From positions 1,240,001 through 1,304,000 of the forward strand of contig JAWWNJ010000025.1 of assembly GCA_037176885.1 (NCBI GenBank): a DNA stretch of 64,000 bases, written 5' to 3'. Each line of letters begins with the position of its first letter. Positions within the stretch are counted from its first letter, which is position 1. Of the stretch, positions 44,743 through 55,571 are shown in pieces. A program made the translations under genes and the position numbers. The notes beneath the pieces were generated by a model. The model did not search any database. It was not told the DNA's origin and saw only the letters and a list, made by a program, of their open reading frames with translations. The stretch comes from Favolaschia claudopus (Eukaryota; Basidiomycota; Agaricomycetes; Agaricales; Mycenaceae).

Positions 44743-46571
44743 ATGTCGGCGCGACTATCGCTCGCGGAGCAGATTGCTCAACTACAGGAAGCTGCCCCAG
44801 TCGGTAGCTATCTTGCTATCCTTCTCAACTTATTCTCATATTTCTATAGATCTCGACCCAGAGGATACCCTTGCCGGAGCAGAACCCTCCGAAAACCTTG
44901 TAGACGCACCCAGGGAGCACTATGTCGATGTTGGGTCAGGGAACAATCAGCTATATACGCGATATAGCGCATATTGATCATTGTTTCTAGTCCGAGTGCG
45001 CTCCGCAGATTGCAAAGTGTTGCCGATCCAAAATATGCTGCAGTCAAAACTTCGCGGAAACACCTTATGGAGAGCGACGAGGCACCAAGTGATTTAGAAG
45101 ATGCGGGTGCAGAGGACGAGGATGAAGATGAAGATGACAACAATTATCCGTTAGGCGGAGGGCAATCTGGTTCAGATGGCGAAGAAGAACCGGACGACGA
45201 GGACATACCCTCGCAAAGCGAGTCTGAAGAACAGGATGAGTCGGAGGAAGAACATGAATTCCGTCCTCCGCCAAAAGTCACTGATGCCGAAACTGAACCT
45301 GTCGACGATCTTTCTTCTGCGCTGCAAAAAACTCGGGAAGAGGACCGTAAAAAGGGCAAGGCTGTTTCGCAACAAATCGTATGCTTGATTCACTTTGGAG
45401 TGCACTATCTCCAACTTTGGTCTTCCTTAGGCTCTATGGGAATCGATACTTGACGCCCGAATACAGCTTCAGAAATCTGTTGTGGCTGCCAACCGTTTGC
45501 CCTCAGTCGGTATTCAACTTGCCGTTCATTGATGTGTCTCACGGAATCTCTTCAGTCTTCCCAACTAGCCGCATTCGCAGATAATGAAGAGTGCCGCCAG
45601 TCACTTGACAAAATGCTGGAAGAAGCATTCATGCTCTCTGACGAGTTGTTCGACTTGCAAGAGGTTCGGCTCTATGATTACCTGTCGATGTTTTGATTCA
45701 ACGACTCTCGCACAGAAACTCATGTCCTCTAATGATACCGTTGTCGTTCCCCCTCGGAAACGACGGAAATTGCAAGACGATACGGCTGATTCAAATCATT
45801 CAACTCAACTGCACGATGCGACATCTGCAGTTTCTGCATTAGAGCATGCGTTAGTGACTCCAACGTTTTTTTGTATCCGCTCACAATCAATCCAGTTACC
45901 ATCCTCACCTTGTGCAAACCTTGTCAAAGTGGTCAGCCAAAATACAAGCTGTTGCTCCAGCCGCCCTTTTACCATCGAGCCGCAACACATTCACCTCGAG
46001 AAGCTCGCAAAACCTCAAGTCTGCGGTACAATTAATTGATGAAACACTTGTTGACCACCGCAAGCTACTTGCCAGAAGTCAAGTGCGAAGAAGCAAAGGT
46101 GCTCGGGTGGGAGAGATGGCCAACGAGGAGGAGAACGACGAAGACAAAGCTGATGCGGACATCTTTGACGATACCGACTTTTACCAGCAGCTGCTCCGGG
46201 ATATAATCGACTCTAGGGGCAACGGTAACGGTGCAGACGACTGGATGAATGTGCAAAAACAAAAGAAAGCGAAAAAGAAAGTGGACACGAAGGCCAGTAA
46301 GGGACGAAAGCTTCGGTGTGTTGGTTTCCCTTGCGTGTGGTAGCTCCCTTTCTGACGAGTTTCCAGATATGAAGTCCACGAAAAGTTACAGAATTTCATG
46401 GTGCCTGTGCCTGTGATTGGAACGTGGCACGAAGAGCAGATTGACGAGTTGTTTTCGTCTTTAATGGGCAAAGGGTTCGAAGGGGCGCTTGGACCGGAGG
46501 ATGTGGAGATGGGGGTTGAAGAGGGGGCTTTGGGAGATGTATTAGGTGGTGGCTTCAAAGTGTTTGGGTAG
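44743..46571 (+). CDS. BFR2: Bfr2/AATF: small-subunit processome factor
   Basis: Bfr2 (AATF/Traube) is a nucleolar protein of the 90S pre-ribosome. It begins MSARLSLAEQIAQLQEAAPV and continues DLDPEDTLAGAEPSE, DPKYAAVKTSRKHL and a strongly acidic stretch. Next comes the family core: SILDARIQLQKSVVAANRLP, MLEEAFMLSDELFDLQE, a basic PPRKRRKLQ and LVQTLSKWSAKIQAV. The C-terminal TRAUB domain reads DDTDFYQQLLRDIIDSR, then KASKGRKLRYEVHEKLQNFM and VPVPVIGTWHEEQIDELFSS. The stop is at 46571. Introns are about 50-90 nt and in phase. It shares its promoter with PWP1, which fits coordinated expression. Confidence 0.93.
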
Positions 46572-46806
46572 ATACAATATCTCATAGTGTGCAAGTCGGC
46601 ATTACAGCTATTAGCCCGATCCAAATACGGTCTGCCGTACATCAGCTTTGACGCGTTCACTCATCAGCGCAGTTGGTCTCAACCGCCATCTACTTATCTC
46701 GTCTTTAGCCTGTTCACTCAGGGAGCATTTGCGGCCCCACAGCGTCTGACGTTCTCAGCGCTTAACAGCCGCAGCTGTCGCTGCTCGCCCTCTCCACGGC
46801 TAAGAA

Positions 46807-48928
46807 ATGGAACCTTTTGAAGACGAGAACCCTTTCGAGTCTGACTCTGACCGTCTCACGTCCGCAACCTCGTCCCCGGACAAGGTCGACCTTTCTGAAC
46901 CACCCTCCCCGCCCCCGAACCCCTCGCGGCAGCTCTCACCGACATCACCGACTTTAACCCGCCCTTTTCCTTCTCCTGGCACAGCCAGACAACCTGCGGC
47001 GACTTTCAAGAGTGATTTTTGCTGTCAGCGCGACCGGGTGCTGCATTCTGGAGATGATGTGGAAATTCTGGTGCGTTGGGGATGTTGCTTTGTCTGGGTC
47101 GATGCTTAATGGACGTTAAGATCACGGATGCTCAGAAAACAACTGTGAATTCCACATCGCCGTATATTGTATATGTTATACAGACGGGGGTGAGGGCTCG
47201 CATTTCGTTGCAGAAACTCAAGCTCTGACTTTGTTCGAATAGAATGCCGAAGCGCGACACCGGTATTCCGAGTTTGAGTCTTTGCGACTCAATCTTGTGA
47301 AACTATACCCCACGATTATCATACCGCCTATACCATCCAAGCAAACGATAGGTGATTACGCGGTCAAGCAGGCCAAGGCCAAGGAGGATGCTGCTTTGAT
47401 TGCGCGGCGGAAGCGGATGCTACAGACATTCCTGAATCGCATCGGAAGGCACCCCATTCTTTCGAATGACCATGTATTCCATCGCTTCCTGGATGGAGAG
47501 GTTTCATGGGTAATTCCAACTCTTGTTGCACTTTCTATCTCGTGACATTAAGCCTCCTCTTTGCAGAACGAGGTGTTGAATTCGCCGCCGATTTCCCTCC
47601 TGCCCAAAAACATCCTCAAAGCACCTTCACACAATCCCACTGACCAGAATGCCTCCCCCGCTTATGCCGCGCTACCTAATCCTTCGGCGGCACATCCTCT
47701 CCGACAACCCGACCAACGATTCCTCGACTCGGAGGCATTTACCCTCAAATTTGCCAACCATGTTAGCGGACCAATGGAAAAAGTCACTCGGCGAACGTTG
47801 AAGAGGTGGTCAGGTATGTATGATTTGTGAATATCTGAGGCTTGGAGGTCTAAATGCCGTGAAGACCAAGCCCAAGATCATGCGGACCTTGGTGCTGCTC
47901 TGAATGCTTTCAGTCTTCATGAAACTGGGCCGTTGTCTGGGGCCATTGAAAAGACGGGTCAGGCTGTCGACGCCACCTACGTATCTACGACCAAACTCGT
48001 GAGTGAATTTTGAATCTCATTCCCACTGCGAGATTGTTGAGTATGTAGCTTCAAGAGCTGGAGCAAAACTGGGCAGAGCCCCTGCACGAGTACACTCAGT
48101 TCGCTTCTATCATCAAGAAACTGTTGGCCTACCGCCATCAGAAGCACGTCCAATATGAAATGACACAGGACGGGCTGGAATCGAAGAGGGAGCAGTTGGA
48201 GGAACTTGAGAAAAGCGAGCGGGAAGCACGGCGCTTGGAGCAGGCGCTCGGCCGGGGGCGGGTCAACAGTGAACCGTCTGGAACACGACCATCCGTCGAC
48301 GGCGAAGAGGGAGAAGAAACCCCGGGACAACCGCAAGAATCGCAGTCCGCGTATCTACCTCCCCATCCCGGACCCAACCCTTCGAGAAGGCGAGCTCCAG
48401 GGATGGGCCTGTTAAATGCTATCAGCTATACGCTGCATGGGATGATGGATGTGGATCCAGAGACGGCGAGGAGAAACGGTATCACGAAAGCGCGGGAAAG
48501 CATCTCTCAGGTAGTTGTATTTCTTCGCGTTGGTGCTCTCTTTCTAAATTCCATTGTTTGCTAGCTTGAAGATGCTCTACATCTGTCGGCGCAGGATCTG
48601 AAATACTCCAGTTCCACCATACAAGCTGATTTGGACCGTTTCCAGAGGCAGAAAGTCGCTGATTTGCGGGAGATGGCCATAAGTATGGCGCGGACCCATC
48701 GCGATTGGTGCAAGAAGGTACCATTTACCGTTCTCCAACTTTTATCGGGTTTTGAATTTTCTTCCTCGTTTTCAGAACCTAGAAGCATGGGAAGAGGCGA
48801 AGAAAGAGATCGACAACATTCCCAATCACCCTAACATGCTGCCTCCATCTGAGGCTGATTCGTCGAACGCCGCTGGCACATCGGGCATGGCACGTCGAGA
48901 TTCCACAGCGACTGTGAACGGACGCTAG
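46807..48928 (+). CDS. SNX41: Sorting nexin Snx41/Atg20 (PX-BAR)
   Basis: Snx41/Atg20 proteins bind PI3P on endosomes and pre-autophagosomal membranes and act with Snx4 in retrieval and selective autophagy. The N-terminus MEPFEDENPFESDSD contains NPF-like acidic motifs. A Pro/Ser-rich linker follows. The PX domain spans ITDAQKTTVNSTSPYIVYVI, RHRYSEFESLRLNLVKLYPT (with the PI3P-binding Arg) and IIPPIPSKQ. The region from DQAQDHADLGAALNAFSL to the end is helical and BAR-like: TQFASIIKKLLAYRHQKHVQ, EQLEELEKSEREARRLEQ and YSSSTIQADLDRFQRQKVAD. A Gly/Pro-rich insert splits it, as in the Atg20 subgroup. It ends STATVNGR at 48928. Snx41 and Atg20 are hard to tell apart in basidiomycetes. Confidence 0.88.
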
Positions 48929-49231
48929 GTTGTACCGAAAGATAACTGCTTTCTGTTTGAGCTTTCTGGACTGGACAGCTGGGATATAGTTCATTTAATG
49001 TGTAACCATTACCGTGTCGTTTGAACGATTTTATTTCCCGAGTTACCCTTTTGTTGGCTAGAACCCTTTTTTGGCAATACTGGCCGTGCAACGCAACGAC
49101 AGTCATCCAAAGTCACTTTCTTTCTGGATGATTCGTCAAATCGGAATTAGAAGCGCTCGGGAGCGCAATAGTCGGTCGACAGCTCAACAGACGCCGACAT
49201 CGTTTCTTGTCCCTCGACCACCACCACCTAG
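48929..49231. other. Spacer between SNX41 and the kinase gene
   Basis: About 300 nt with the SNX41 3' end and the promoter of the next gene. A pyrimidine-rich tract precedes ATG 49232. Nothing else was recognised. Confidence 0.35.
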
Positions 49232-50469
49232 ATGTCTGAGCCGCCACAAAGTCCCATTCCCGCCGGCAAACAAGTAGTACTCATCCTTGTGGGCCTCATT
49301 GGCTCGGGCAAGGCACGTTTTCAGGCTCGCGTGGCAGTATGCCATTCCTGCTGATCATCTTGCTTGTTATTATATAGAGCACTTTCGCACAGGCTGGTCG
49401 CAACGACGTCACGAGCAGAGATGCATCTAATTTATCCTTGCTAGGCCTTACAGGAGCATTTCCCCGAGATTCGAAGGTGCAATCAAGACGATCTTGGGGA
49501 CAGGCGGGCTGTCGAGCATTTGGCTAGATTGTCGCTTCAAAATGGCTCTTCTGTGTGCATAGATCGAACTAATTTCGACGCGTCGTAAGTTTGCAAACAG
49601 GTCGCATTTGCATGCACTCAGTGCATTGTTCTCTACACATATAGCCAGCGTGCCCACTGGATTCGAATTGCACGCGAGTTCTCGGGAACTTTGGTGTGGG
49701 TTCTTGTGCGTTCTAATTGGAAAGTGATTACCCCAAGTTGCTTCTTACTCTCCATTCTTGCAGGTCTTTGACACCCCGAAGGATGTGGGTTCTCTTAGTT
49801 TTTGTTTCTCCGGTTGATTCGGTCCTGATCGACTCACGCACGCAGATTTGTGCCTCTCGCCTCCAGACGCGTAAATTGTTCGATCGCGAGCCCCATCTTC
49901 CATTCTAACGAACCCCGGCTACTAGGCACCGGTCATCCGACAATAGCAAGTCCCAAAGACGGGCTCGAAATTTTGAACAGGTTCGAATTCATGTATCATC
50001 GATAACTCAAAGCTAATGCTCAAGCATTAGATTTTCTTCGCTCTATCGTCCGCCTAGTGCTGCTGAGGGATATGATCGCATACTGTATCTCCAGCCCTCG
50101 GAGCAGGAAATGCTTTATTCACCCTCGAGTCTTACTGCCATCCTACAGCGCGTCCGCGATGCCTCCCCGCCGGTGGGTCTACCCGCATCTCCACCACCTT
50201 CAACAAGAGGTTCACCTTATCTTCGAGGCGCCTCTTTCCGATGGAATCGTGGTCGCGGCCGTGGTGGTCGTAACGTCAATTACACTGGCCATGGTGGCGC
50301 TAGCAATTCACCGGCGCAGGATATAAACAGCTGGCGAACACCACCCGGTCATCGCACATTCGAGGCGGAGAGCACGTCGAGAGACGCCGCTTCTGCTCCC
50401 GATATACGGTTGGTTGGGGCCTCTCATTTGTCCGCCAGGACCGCGACTGAGGGTCCGTCGAATGCGTAG
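49232..50469 (+). CDS. P-loop (AAA_33-type) kinase with RG-rich tail
   Basis: Members of this family phosphorylate small substrates or nucleic acid ends; the closest theme is the kinase half of polynucleotide kinase. The P-loop reads VLILVGLIGSGK, with STFAQ encoded by a separate 15-nt exon. EHFPEIRRCNQDDLGDRRA, GSSVCIDRTNFDASQRAHWI and LVWVLVFDTPKDICASRLQT follow. The order Walker A, substrate Asp-Asp and CIDRTNF is that of 5'-kinases. The C-terminus has THPTI-like TGHPTIASPKDGLEILNRF, then a disordered tail with RGRGRGGRN. The introns after GSGK and after STFAQ start with GC rather than GT. No phosphatase or FHA domain is present, so it is a stand-alone kinase. The substrate is unknown. Confidence 0.78.
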
Positions 50470-50558
50470 AATGTGAGATTAAAATGTATCATATGTACCT
50501 TGAACAGAATGCAATAACGTCAACCCTTGGCTAATCCATGTTACCGTGAATTGCCATC

Positions 50559-51664
50559 TCAAGGCTCTGATGATTTTTTTGCATCTTCTAGTTCTGCCGC
50601 TTCTTTCATTCGGCGCCCGACAATTTTTGCGCTGACATTTCGTACATGCATCGCTGCTCGCTACAACAATGATATTTTAATGTGGCGGGATCTGGGTACA
50701 GACGTGGTTCCTTACCTCCACACCGCGATCTTTACTCCGTTGATATTGTTCCAAGGCCTCTTCTAATTTACCCGCTTGGAACAAAAAAATCAGGCAAATA
50801 TAGAGACAATGGGTGGGGGAACTTACTGGCTTCAAGGACGGCAGCGAGGTTAAATGCTATCTCGGGATCGTCCGGAGAGAGCGTGGCAGCAATACTGAAA
50901 AAGACTCGACATAATTACGGGGCCATAATGGGGTGAGATACGACTTGCTTAAGGTGCTTCAAAGCCAGGTCCGGTCGAGCGACAGGTGACATGATATACG
51001 CGGACGCCAGATCTTCGGATATGTTATGTTCAATTGAACATCTGGGAAATGGAAAGGACGTACTTGTGTGAGCGTCCGGACTTGACGGTTGTAAAACAAT
51101 GGATTCTTGCCAGGAAGCTATTGCCTCGTCAAACTCCTCTGACCGACGTCAGAACGGACAGCAACAGATGGTGAGAACCTACTCAGATGGTAATGGGTCA
51201 CGCCGAGGTTGAAGAGGGAGCTCGCGTTGCGCCTTGATTTCCAGTTTCGTAAACTGCTCATTTCGAGAAAGCAAAAAGCCTTTGTTCTACCTTATTTCCA
51301 CGCTTCGCTGGTAGAGTGTTTTAGCAGCAGCCACGTCGCCCTGAGTCAGACAACTGTTAATAGTGTTCAATTGTTTCCAGGTTTGCCAATTTGCCTCTTC
51401 CAGTTTGACGGTCCCCAATTCAAGACATTTCAAGGCCTCAGCCTCGGCGGGATTAGCGGCGCCTAGCTGTTCATGAGCACTGGGAAAACGCCGCAAATAC
51501 CGAGATTTCACTTGAATGAGGTGTTACCGACGTTGCCCATCCTGATTCGGGTCAAAAAAGGAACGAGGTCGGGGTAAAGCAGGCGTACGCCTCGACTGAG
51601 TTGATAACAGGGTCCTAGAACGAGAAACCGAGGGTGATGTCGCCAAACGATAGAATCTCCACAT
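50559..51664 (-). CDS. Mitochondrial-type TPR protein (seven or more short exons)
   Basis: The gene was assembled from short exons. Exon 1 encodes MWRFYRLATSPSVSRSRTLL and more Arg/Ser-rich sequence, a typical mitochondrial presequence. Later exons give AEALKCLELGTVKLEEGDVA, AAAKTLYQRSVEI, NASSLFNLGVTHYHLS, EEFDEAIASWQESIVLQPSS, DLASAYIMSPVARPDLALKH, LSPDDPEIAFNLAAVLEA, LEEALEQYQRSKDRGVE and finally RAAMHVRNVSAKIVGRRMKE, ending KKSSEP at 50559. At least three tetratricopeptide repeats are recognisable (alternating small and large residues, with the NLG and ALxxY patterns). The intron 51341-51394 uses a GC donor. The protein is about 260 residues. It is divergent from TIM23, so a mitochondrial role is likely. 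The partner is unknown. Confidence 0.8.
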
Positions 51665-51743
51665 AGTAAGTACAAACGCGTCGCGTTACAAATTCCGATC
51701 GACTGTCACGCAACGTCACCATCAAATTTTTTCCTCTCCTCCC
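51665..51743. promoter_or_regulatory. 79-bp bidirectional promoter, TPR gene/TIM23
   Basis: 79 nt separate the start codons of two putative mitochondrial protein genes, so transcription control is probably shared. The sequence holds a gtcacgcaacgtcacc stretch with two cac-type words, but no site can be named with confidence. Confidence 0.5.
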
Positions 51744-52698
51744 ATGGCGTCTAAAAGCGAGGGTCAACCCCAGCCGAGTGCTTCGTCGTCGTCGTCCTCC
51801 TCGTCGAACCCTACAGACTATCTGCGCTCGGCGACGTTCTCTAGAGACTCTTCCTCTGCTGGCGTCGACCATGTTGCTACCGCTTCAGAACTTCTCATGG
51901 GTGCCTATGATCCTGCCAAGTTGCACCCCCTCGCAGAGCTTGGAGACAAATTAGATTACCTGCTTCTAGAGGATGACAAAACCAATGACCTTCCCGGGGC
52001 CCATACCGCCATTCCATCGAGGGGGTGGAGTGATGATCTGTGCTATGGAACGGGTACCATGTATCTCAGTGGTACGTCGAGATCTCTTTCAAATTACTAC
52101 TTTTGATACATGGCGTGCTCCCGGACTCGCTTACGCCCTCTCACGCCCCTCGCACCTTATCTCTTCATCTCGGCCATCCCCTCTTTAGTCGAGCTCTTAT
52201 TGTTCTTTGCTCGTCACATGCTCAAATGTTTCTCCAAGGGCTGGCTATTGGCGGCGCGTGGGGCGTACGTGAAGGCGCTACCAGGCCTCTGGCAGTGTCA
52301 AATACGCGGTTAAGGATCAACAGTGTCCTCAATTCCGTGACTAGGCGAGGGACGTTTATTGGAAACTCGGCTGGTGTTCTCGGTCCGTATATTGCATTCC
52401 CATCTCCTCGTCAGCATTCCTGACTCGTTCCACCTTTTTGTACAGCCCTGGTATACAATGGAGTTAATTCCACGATCGATGCTTTGCGCGGTAAACACGA
52501 TACTCTCGGTAGTATGAGTGCTGGGGGCATAACAGGGGCTTTATACAAATCTACCGGTGCGATTCTTCCTCCTTCCTGGGTTTTTTATGCCGTCCTGATA
52601 AATAACCGCCATCAGCCGGTGTAAAACCTGCGCTCGCTGCGGCGACATTCATGTCAGGCGTGGCGGGGATCTGGAGTTATGTGAAAAAGAACGTTTGA
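51744..52698 (+). CDS. TIM23: Mitochondrial import inner-membrane translocase Tim23
   Basis: Tim23 is the presequence-translocase channel subunit of the inner membrane. The N-terminus MASKSEGQPQPSASSSSSSS is a low-complexity intermembrane-space segment. It continues DYLRSATFSRDSSSAGVD, LAELGDKLDYLLLEDD and GWSDDLCYGTGTMYLSG. After an intron of about 165 nt the four-helix Tim17/22/23 domain begins GLAIGGAWGVREGA, then RINSVLNSVTRRGTFIGNSA, GVLALVYNGVNSTIDALRGK and GSMSAGGITGALYKSTAGVK. The last exon ends GVAGIWSYVKKNV at 52698. Gly-rich helices with GxxxG-like spacing are typical. No defect was found. Confidence 0.93.
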
Positions 52699-53329
52699 TC
52701 ACTTTCGGCCTGTATTTAAACATAATCCCCTTACTCTGGATCTTCTCGCCTCATTAAGACAGCCAGCCTATTTCAAACACGCCTTCGCCCGAAACTGTTT
52801 TGACTGGTATGATCTGAGCAGACCTTCTCACCGGTGGATCTCTGGCCGCCAACGTATACCTATCGAGGCGGTGATTGGGCATTTTTCCAGAATTCACGCT
52901 GACGCTGTGTTGCCAACGCTAAATGTATAAATGATATCCCATCCCTGACATTCATATCCGCTCCCAGTCTTACTCCTGCTGTTAAAGCCGTTGGCAGTCT
53001 CCGCCTGTGGGCGCGGTGGTGGTCAATCATGTCGACTGATTCTTTCACAGCTGGTGTGCGGCGGCGGAGATATATAATGTTGAACCCAAACCGGCTACGT
53101 GCACGACCCCGTTACGGCCACAATCCAAAGGTCGGAGCCTTTCTCTTTTCCGTATATTCTTCTGAATCTCCTGACTGTCCCTGATCAGAGTTTTCTTTTC
53201 CCGAAGCGTTCCATCACGAAAATGAGGAGTACACATCATGTGCAAAACTCGCAAACTCTCATTCGTTTAAACTTTACGACCACATTCTCGAGTTGTATAA
53301 ACTCTAATTCAGGACATGACTCGGTATGC
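52699..53329. other. Upstream region of the velvet gene
   Basis: 631 nt between TIM23 and the proposed velvet start. Pyrimidine-rich segments (for example 53120-53220) suggest a long leader. Short open frames on both strands show no family features. Regulatory genes such as velvet factors often have long leaders, but nothing specific is identifiable. Confidence 0.35.
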
Positions 53330-54324
53330 ATGCTTGAAACAAGCAGTGGACGATCTACGCCTCAGACTGGTTCCTCGACTGCATTCGGCTCCAATGGGTC
53401 AAATTCGAGCCGCAGCTCGCCTACCAACAGCACCCAAAGCAGCATCACTGAATACCCGACCCATCGGGCCCAGCACCGCTCTCATCCTCGAGTTCAGGTA
53501 TCCACTCTTCTCGCCAATCCTCGTAATCGGTAAGTTCCGCGTCTATTTTCCTTCTTAAACGACGCCGAGTTGACCCGGCTCTCCAGGAGGTCCTATCAGC
53601 TCAATGTTGTCCAGCACCCACAAAAAACTGCGGAATTCGGATACGCTACCCTTTCTCGCCTTCCCTTGACGCCGCCGATGGTCGTTCAGCTCACGGTACG
53701 CGATCCCAATGGTAACTCGATTGTACCGTATGTTCGCCATTCAAACCCCTCGATTCAAAGGCTGACGATTTTTTACAGTCAGGAGGAGCTTCCCTTCCTT
53801 ATCGCTCATCTTTCACTGTTTGCTGAGAACGGGACGCCTCTGGACATGGGTTCTCCGACCGCTGGACACAGAGCCAGGGCCCCGGAACCGATTTTATACG
53901 GTAATCTCGTATCATCTGTGCATCATCTAGAGGACCAGAACGGCAACATGGGTCTGTTCTTCATCTTCCCGGATGTCAGCATCCGTTGGCGGGGTCGCTT
54001 CCACCTTGGCATAACACTTGTAAAAATCAGCAGGCGAGTCCTTGTCATGTCCCCACAGTTCCTGTGTTCCACCCTGTTCTATAACTCATTTTCAGTTTTC
54101 CGCGTAGCCCTGATGCGTCCGGGATTGCTGAACAAGGGACGACGTTGGCTCAAGCACAATCTAGCGTGTTCGATGTTCTTCCCTATCATGAATATACCGC
54201 AGCTCATTTGTGCTTTACTTGTTTAAGCGCTCAAGATGTGACTCATCCTAATTCTCCAGCTCAAACACGACTCACGCAGGCATTTATCCGACAAGGCGCT
54301 CGGATGTTTTCCTTACAGCCGTAG
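53330..54324 (+). CDS. Velvet-domain transcriptional regulator
   Basis: Velvet proteins are fungal NF-kappaB-like regulators of development and secondary metabolism. The N-terminus from Met 53330 (MLETSSGRSTPQTGSS) is Ser/Thr/Pro/Asn-rich. The velvet domain starts SYQLNVVQHPQKTAEFGYAT, with LPLTPPMVVQLTVRD and QEELPFLIAHLSLFAE, then PILYGNLVSSVHHLEDQNG and MGLFFIFPDVSIRWRGRFHL. These strands, with the Val-Arg-Trp pattern and the YG-NLVSS block, are diagnostic. The C-terminal exons read SFPRSPDASGIAEQGTTLAQ, YHEYTAAH and LTQAFIRQGARMFSLQP, ending at 54324. The arrangement fits VosA or VelB-like members more than VeA, which has a long C-terminal tail. The start and the last intron (about 40 nt) are less certain. 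Confidence 0.85.
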
Positions 54325-54750
54325 TGCTTTTCGCCTGTTACGAACCACAATATCCTTATTGGATCGGACCCAACTACTACTTCGTTCGTGTCTATAATGC
54401 ATATTACTTAGTACATACCCAGATTCGTTCTAGCAATTATTAATTAATTTTTTCGCCTGGCTGCGGCCAGCTGCGCACACTGCCCTCTACAGCCTCGAGC
54501 ACGGTTTGAGGACATCGGACATGGAGTCCGGGATATCCGGATGCGAACAGCAGCTTTGAGGGACATTTTGACCAATTTCTCGCACGAAGACCGTCGAGTT
54601 CAGATCCGAGCACAGCCTCGCAAGACTGCGCGCGAGTTGTGCCGCGGCACGTGGTTGAGGAAAGTCTGTCGGCCTTTCCCTTTATAACTGCGACTGAGCC
54701 AGCAGTTCGAGCCCTCCCATCCACTCAACCCCTTCACGCCCTCTCTGACG
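54325..54750. other. Upstream region of the CYSTM gene
   Basis: 426 nt with no recognised coding region. A short AT-rich stretch (attattaattaatt near 54435-54450) and a tataa-like word near 54683 (tttataactg) could belong to the promoter of the gene at 54751. Weak gttcgagccc similarity to a tRNA B box near 54701 is not accompanied by a tRNA fold. Confidence 0.35.
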
Positions 54751-55353
54751 ATGTCCGCAAACGATTATTATAAGGGACAGCAGCAACCACAGCAGCAGCA
54801 GCAATACTATCCTCCACCAGGTGTGTAGCATGTGTCACACCTTTGGGCGCCAAATTGCGTGCCTCTTTTGGCAGCAGTTACTTCCAAGTAATATGTTTCG
54901 CAGGCTAATACTGTATCTCTACTAGGTGGCCAGGGAGGTTACTATCCTCAGGTCGGTGCCTTAGCTGTCGATGCGCCAGCCGCCCCACATCTCTGATTTC
55001 TGTTCAGCAACCCCCAAACTCGTACCAGCAGGGAGGCTACGGTCAGCAGCAGCAGCAGTACGGACAGGGATATCCTCAGCAGGGATACCAGCCCAATCCT
55101 CCTCCGCAAACTATCTACGTGTATGCCGCGATTTTGCTGCATGGGAATTGCAGCTGTTGATGCTAATGCTCCTTTGTTCGTAGACAACAGCCACAACAAC
55201 AATCTAGCGGCGGTGGAGGAGGGTGCATGGCGTGCTTAGCGGGAATGTGTCTGTGTTGCTGCGCAGAAGGTGGGCTGGTTTTCTTGTTGAGTGGGTCTTG
55301 CCGGGCGACTGATTTAAATTATTATTACAGAACTGTGCGAGTGCTTGTTCTGA
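54751..55353 (+). CDS. CYSTM-family small Gln/Tyr/Pro-rich protein
   Basis: CYSTM proteins end in a cysteine-rich transmembrane module and are linked to stress tolerance. Five small exons join in phase: MSANDYYKGQQQ with YYPPPG; GGQGGYYPQ; a Gln/Gly/Tyr segment with YGQGYPQQGYQPNPPP; QQPQQQQSSGGGGGCMACLA with GMCLCCCAEE; and finally LCECLF with the stop at 55353. The Cys block CMACLAGMCLCCCAEELCEC is the defining membrane-associated module, and the N-terminal part is prion-like low complexity. About 110 residues. Introns are 50-100 nt. Confidence 0.88.
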
Positions 55354-55571
55354 GAGTGAATCGTTGGATAATGTATGCGACGCACGGCTTGTTACTACAT
55401 ACCTGGACCATCTCCCATTTTTTATGACCATCCTATTCGATTTCTGTGAATATACTTGAGTTCAAAAACCGACGATTTGTGATTCGCTCGCTGAAAGTCG
55501 GGAAGGCACGTGTGACATTCGCATCAGAGTCGGTCACACTTGTTTCTGTTCCACCTCTTTGGTCGTCGAAA

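Noticed and set aside
54640..54720. gttcgagccc resembling a tRNA T-loop
   Set aside because: Surrounding sequence does not give paired acceptor, D or anticodon stems.
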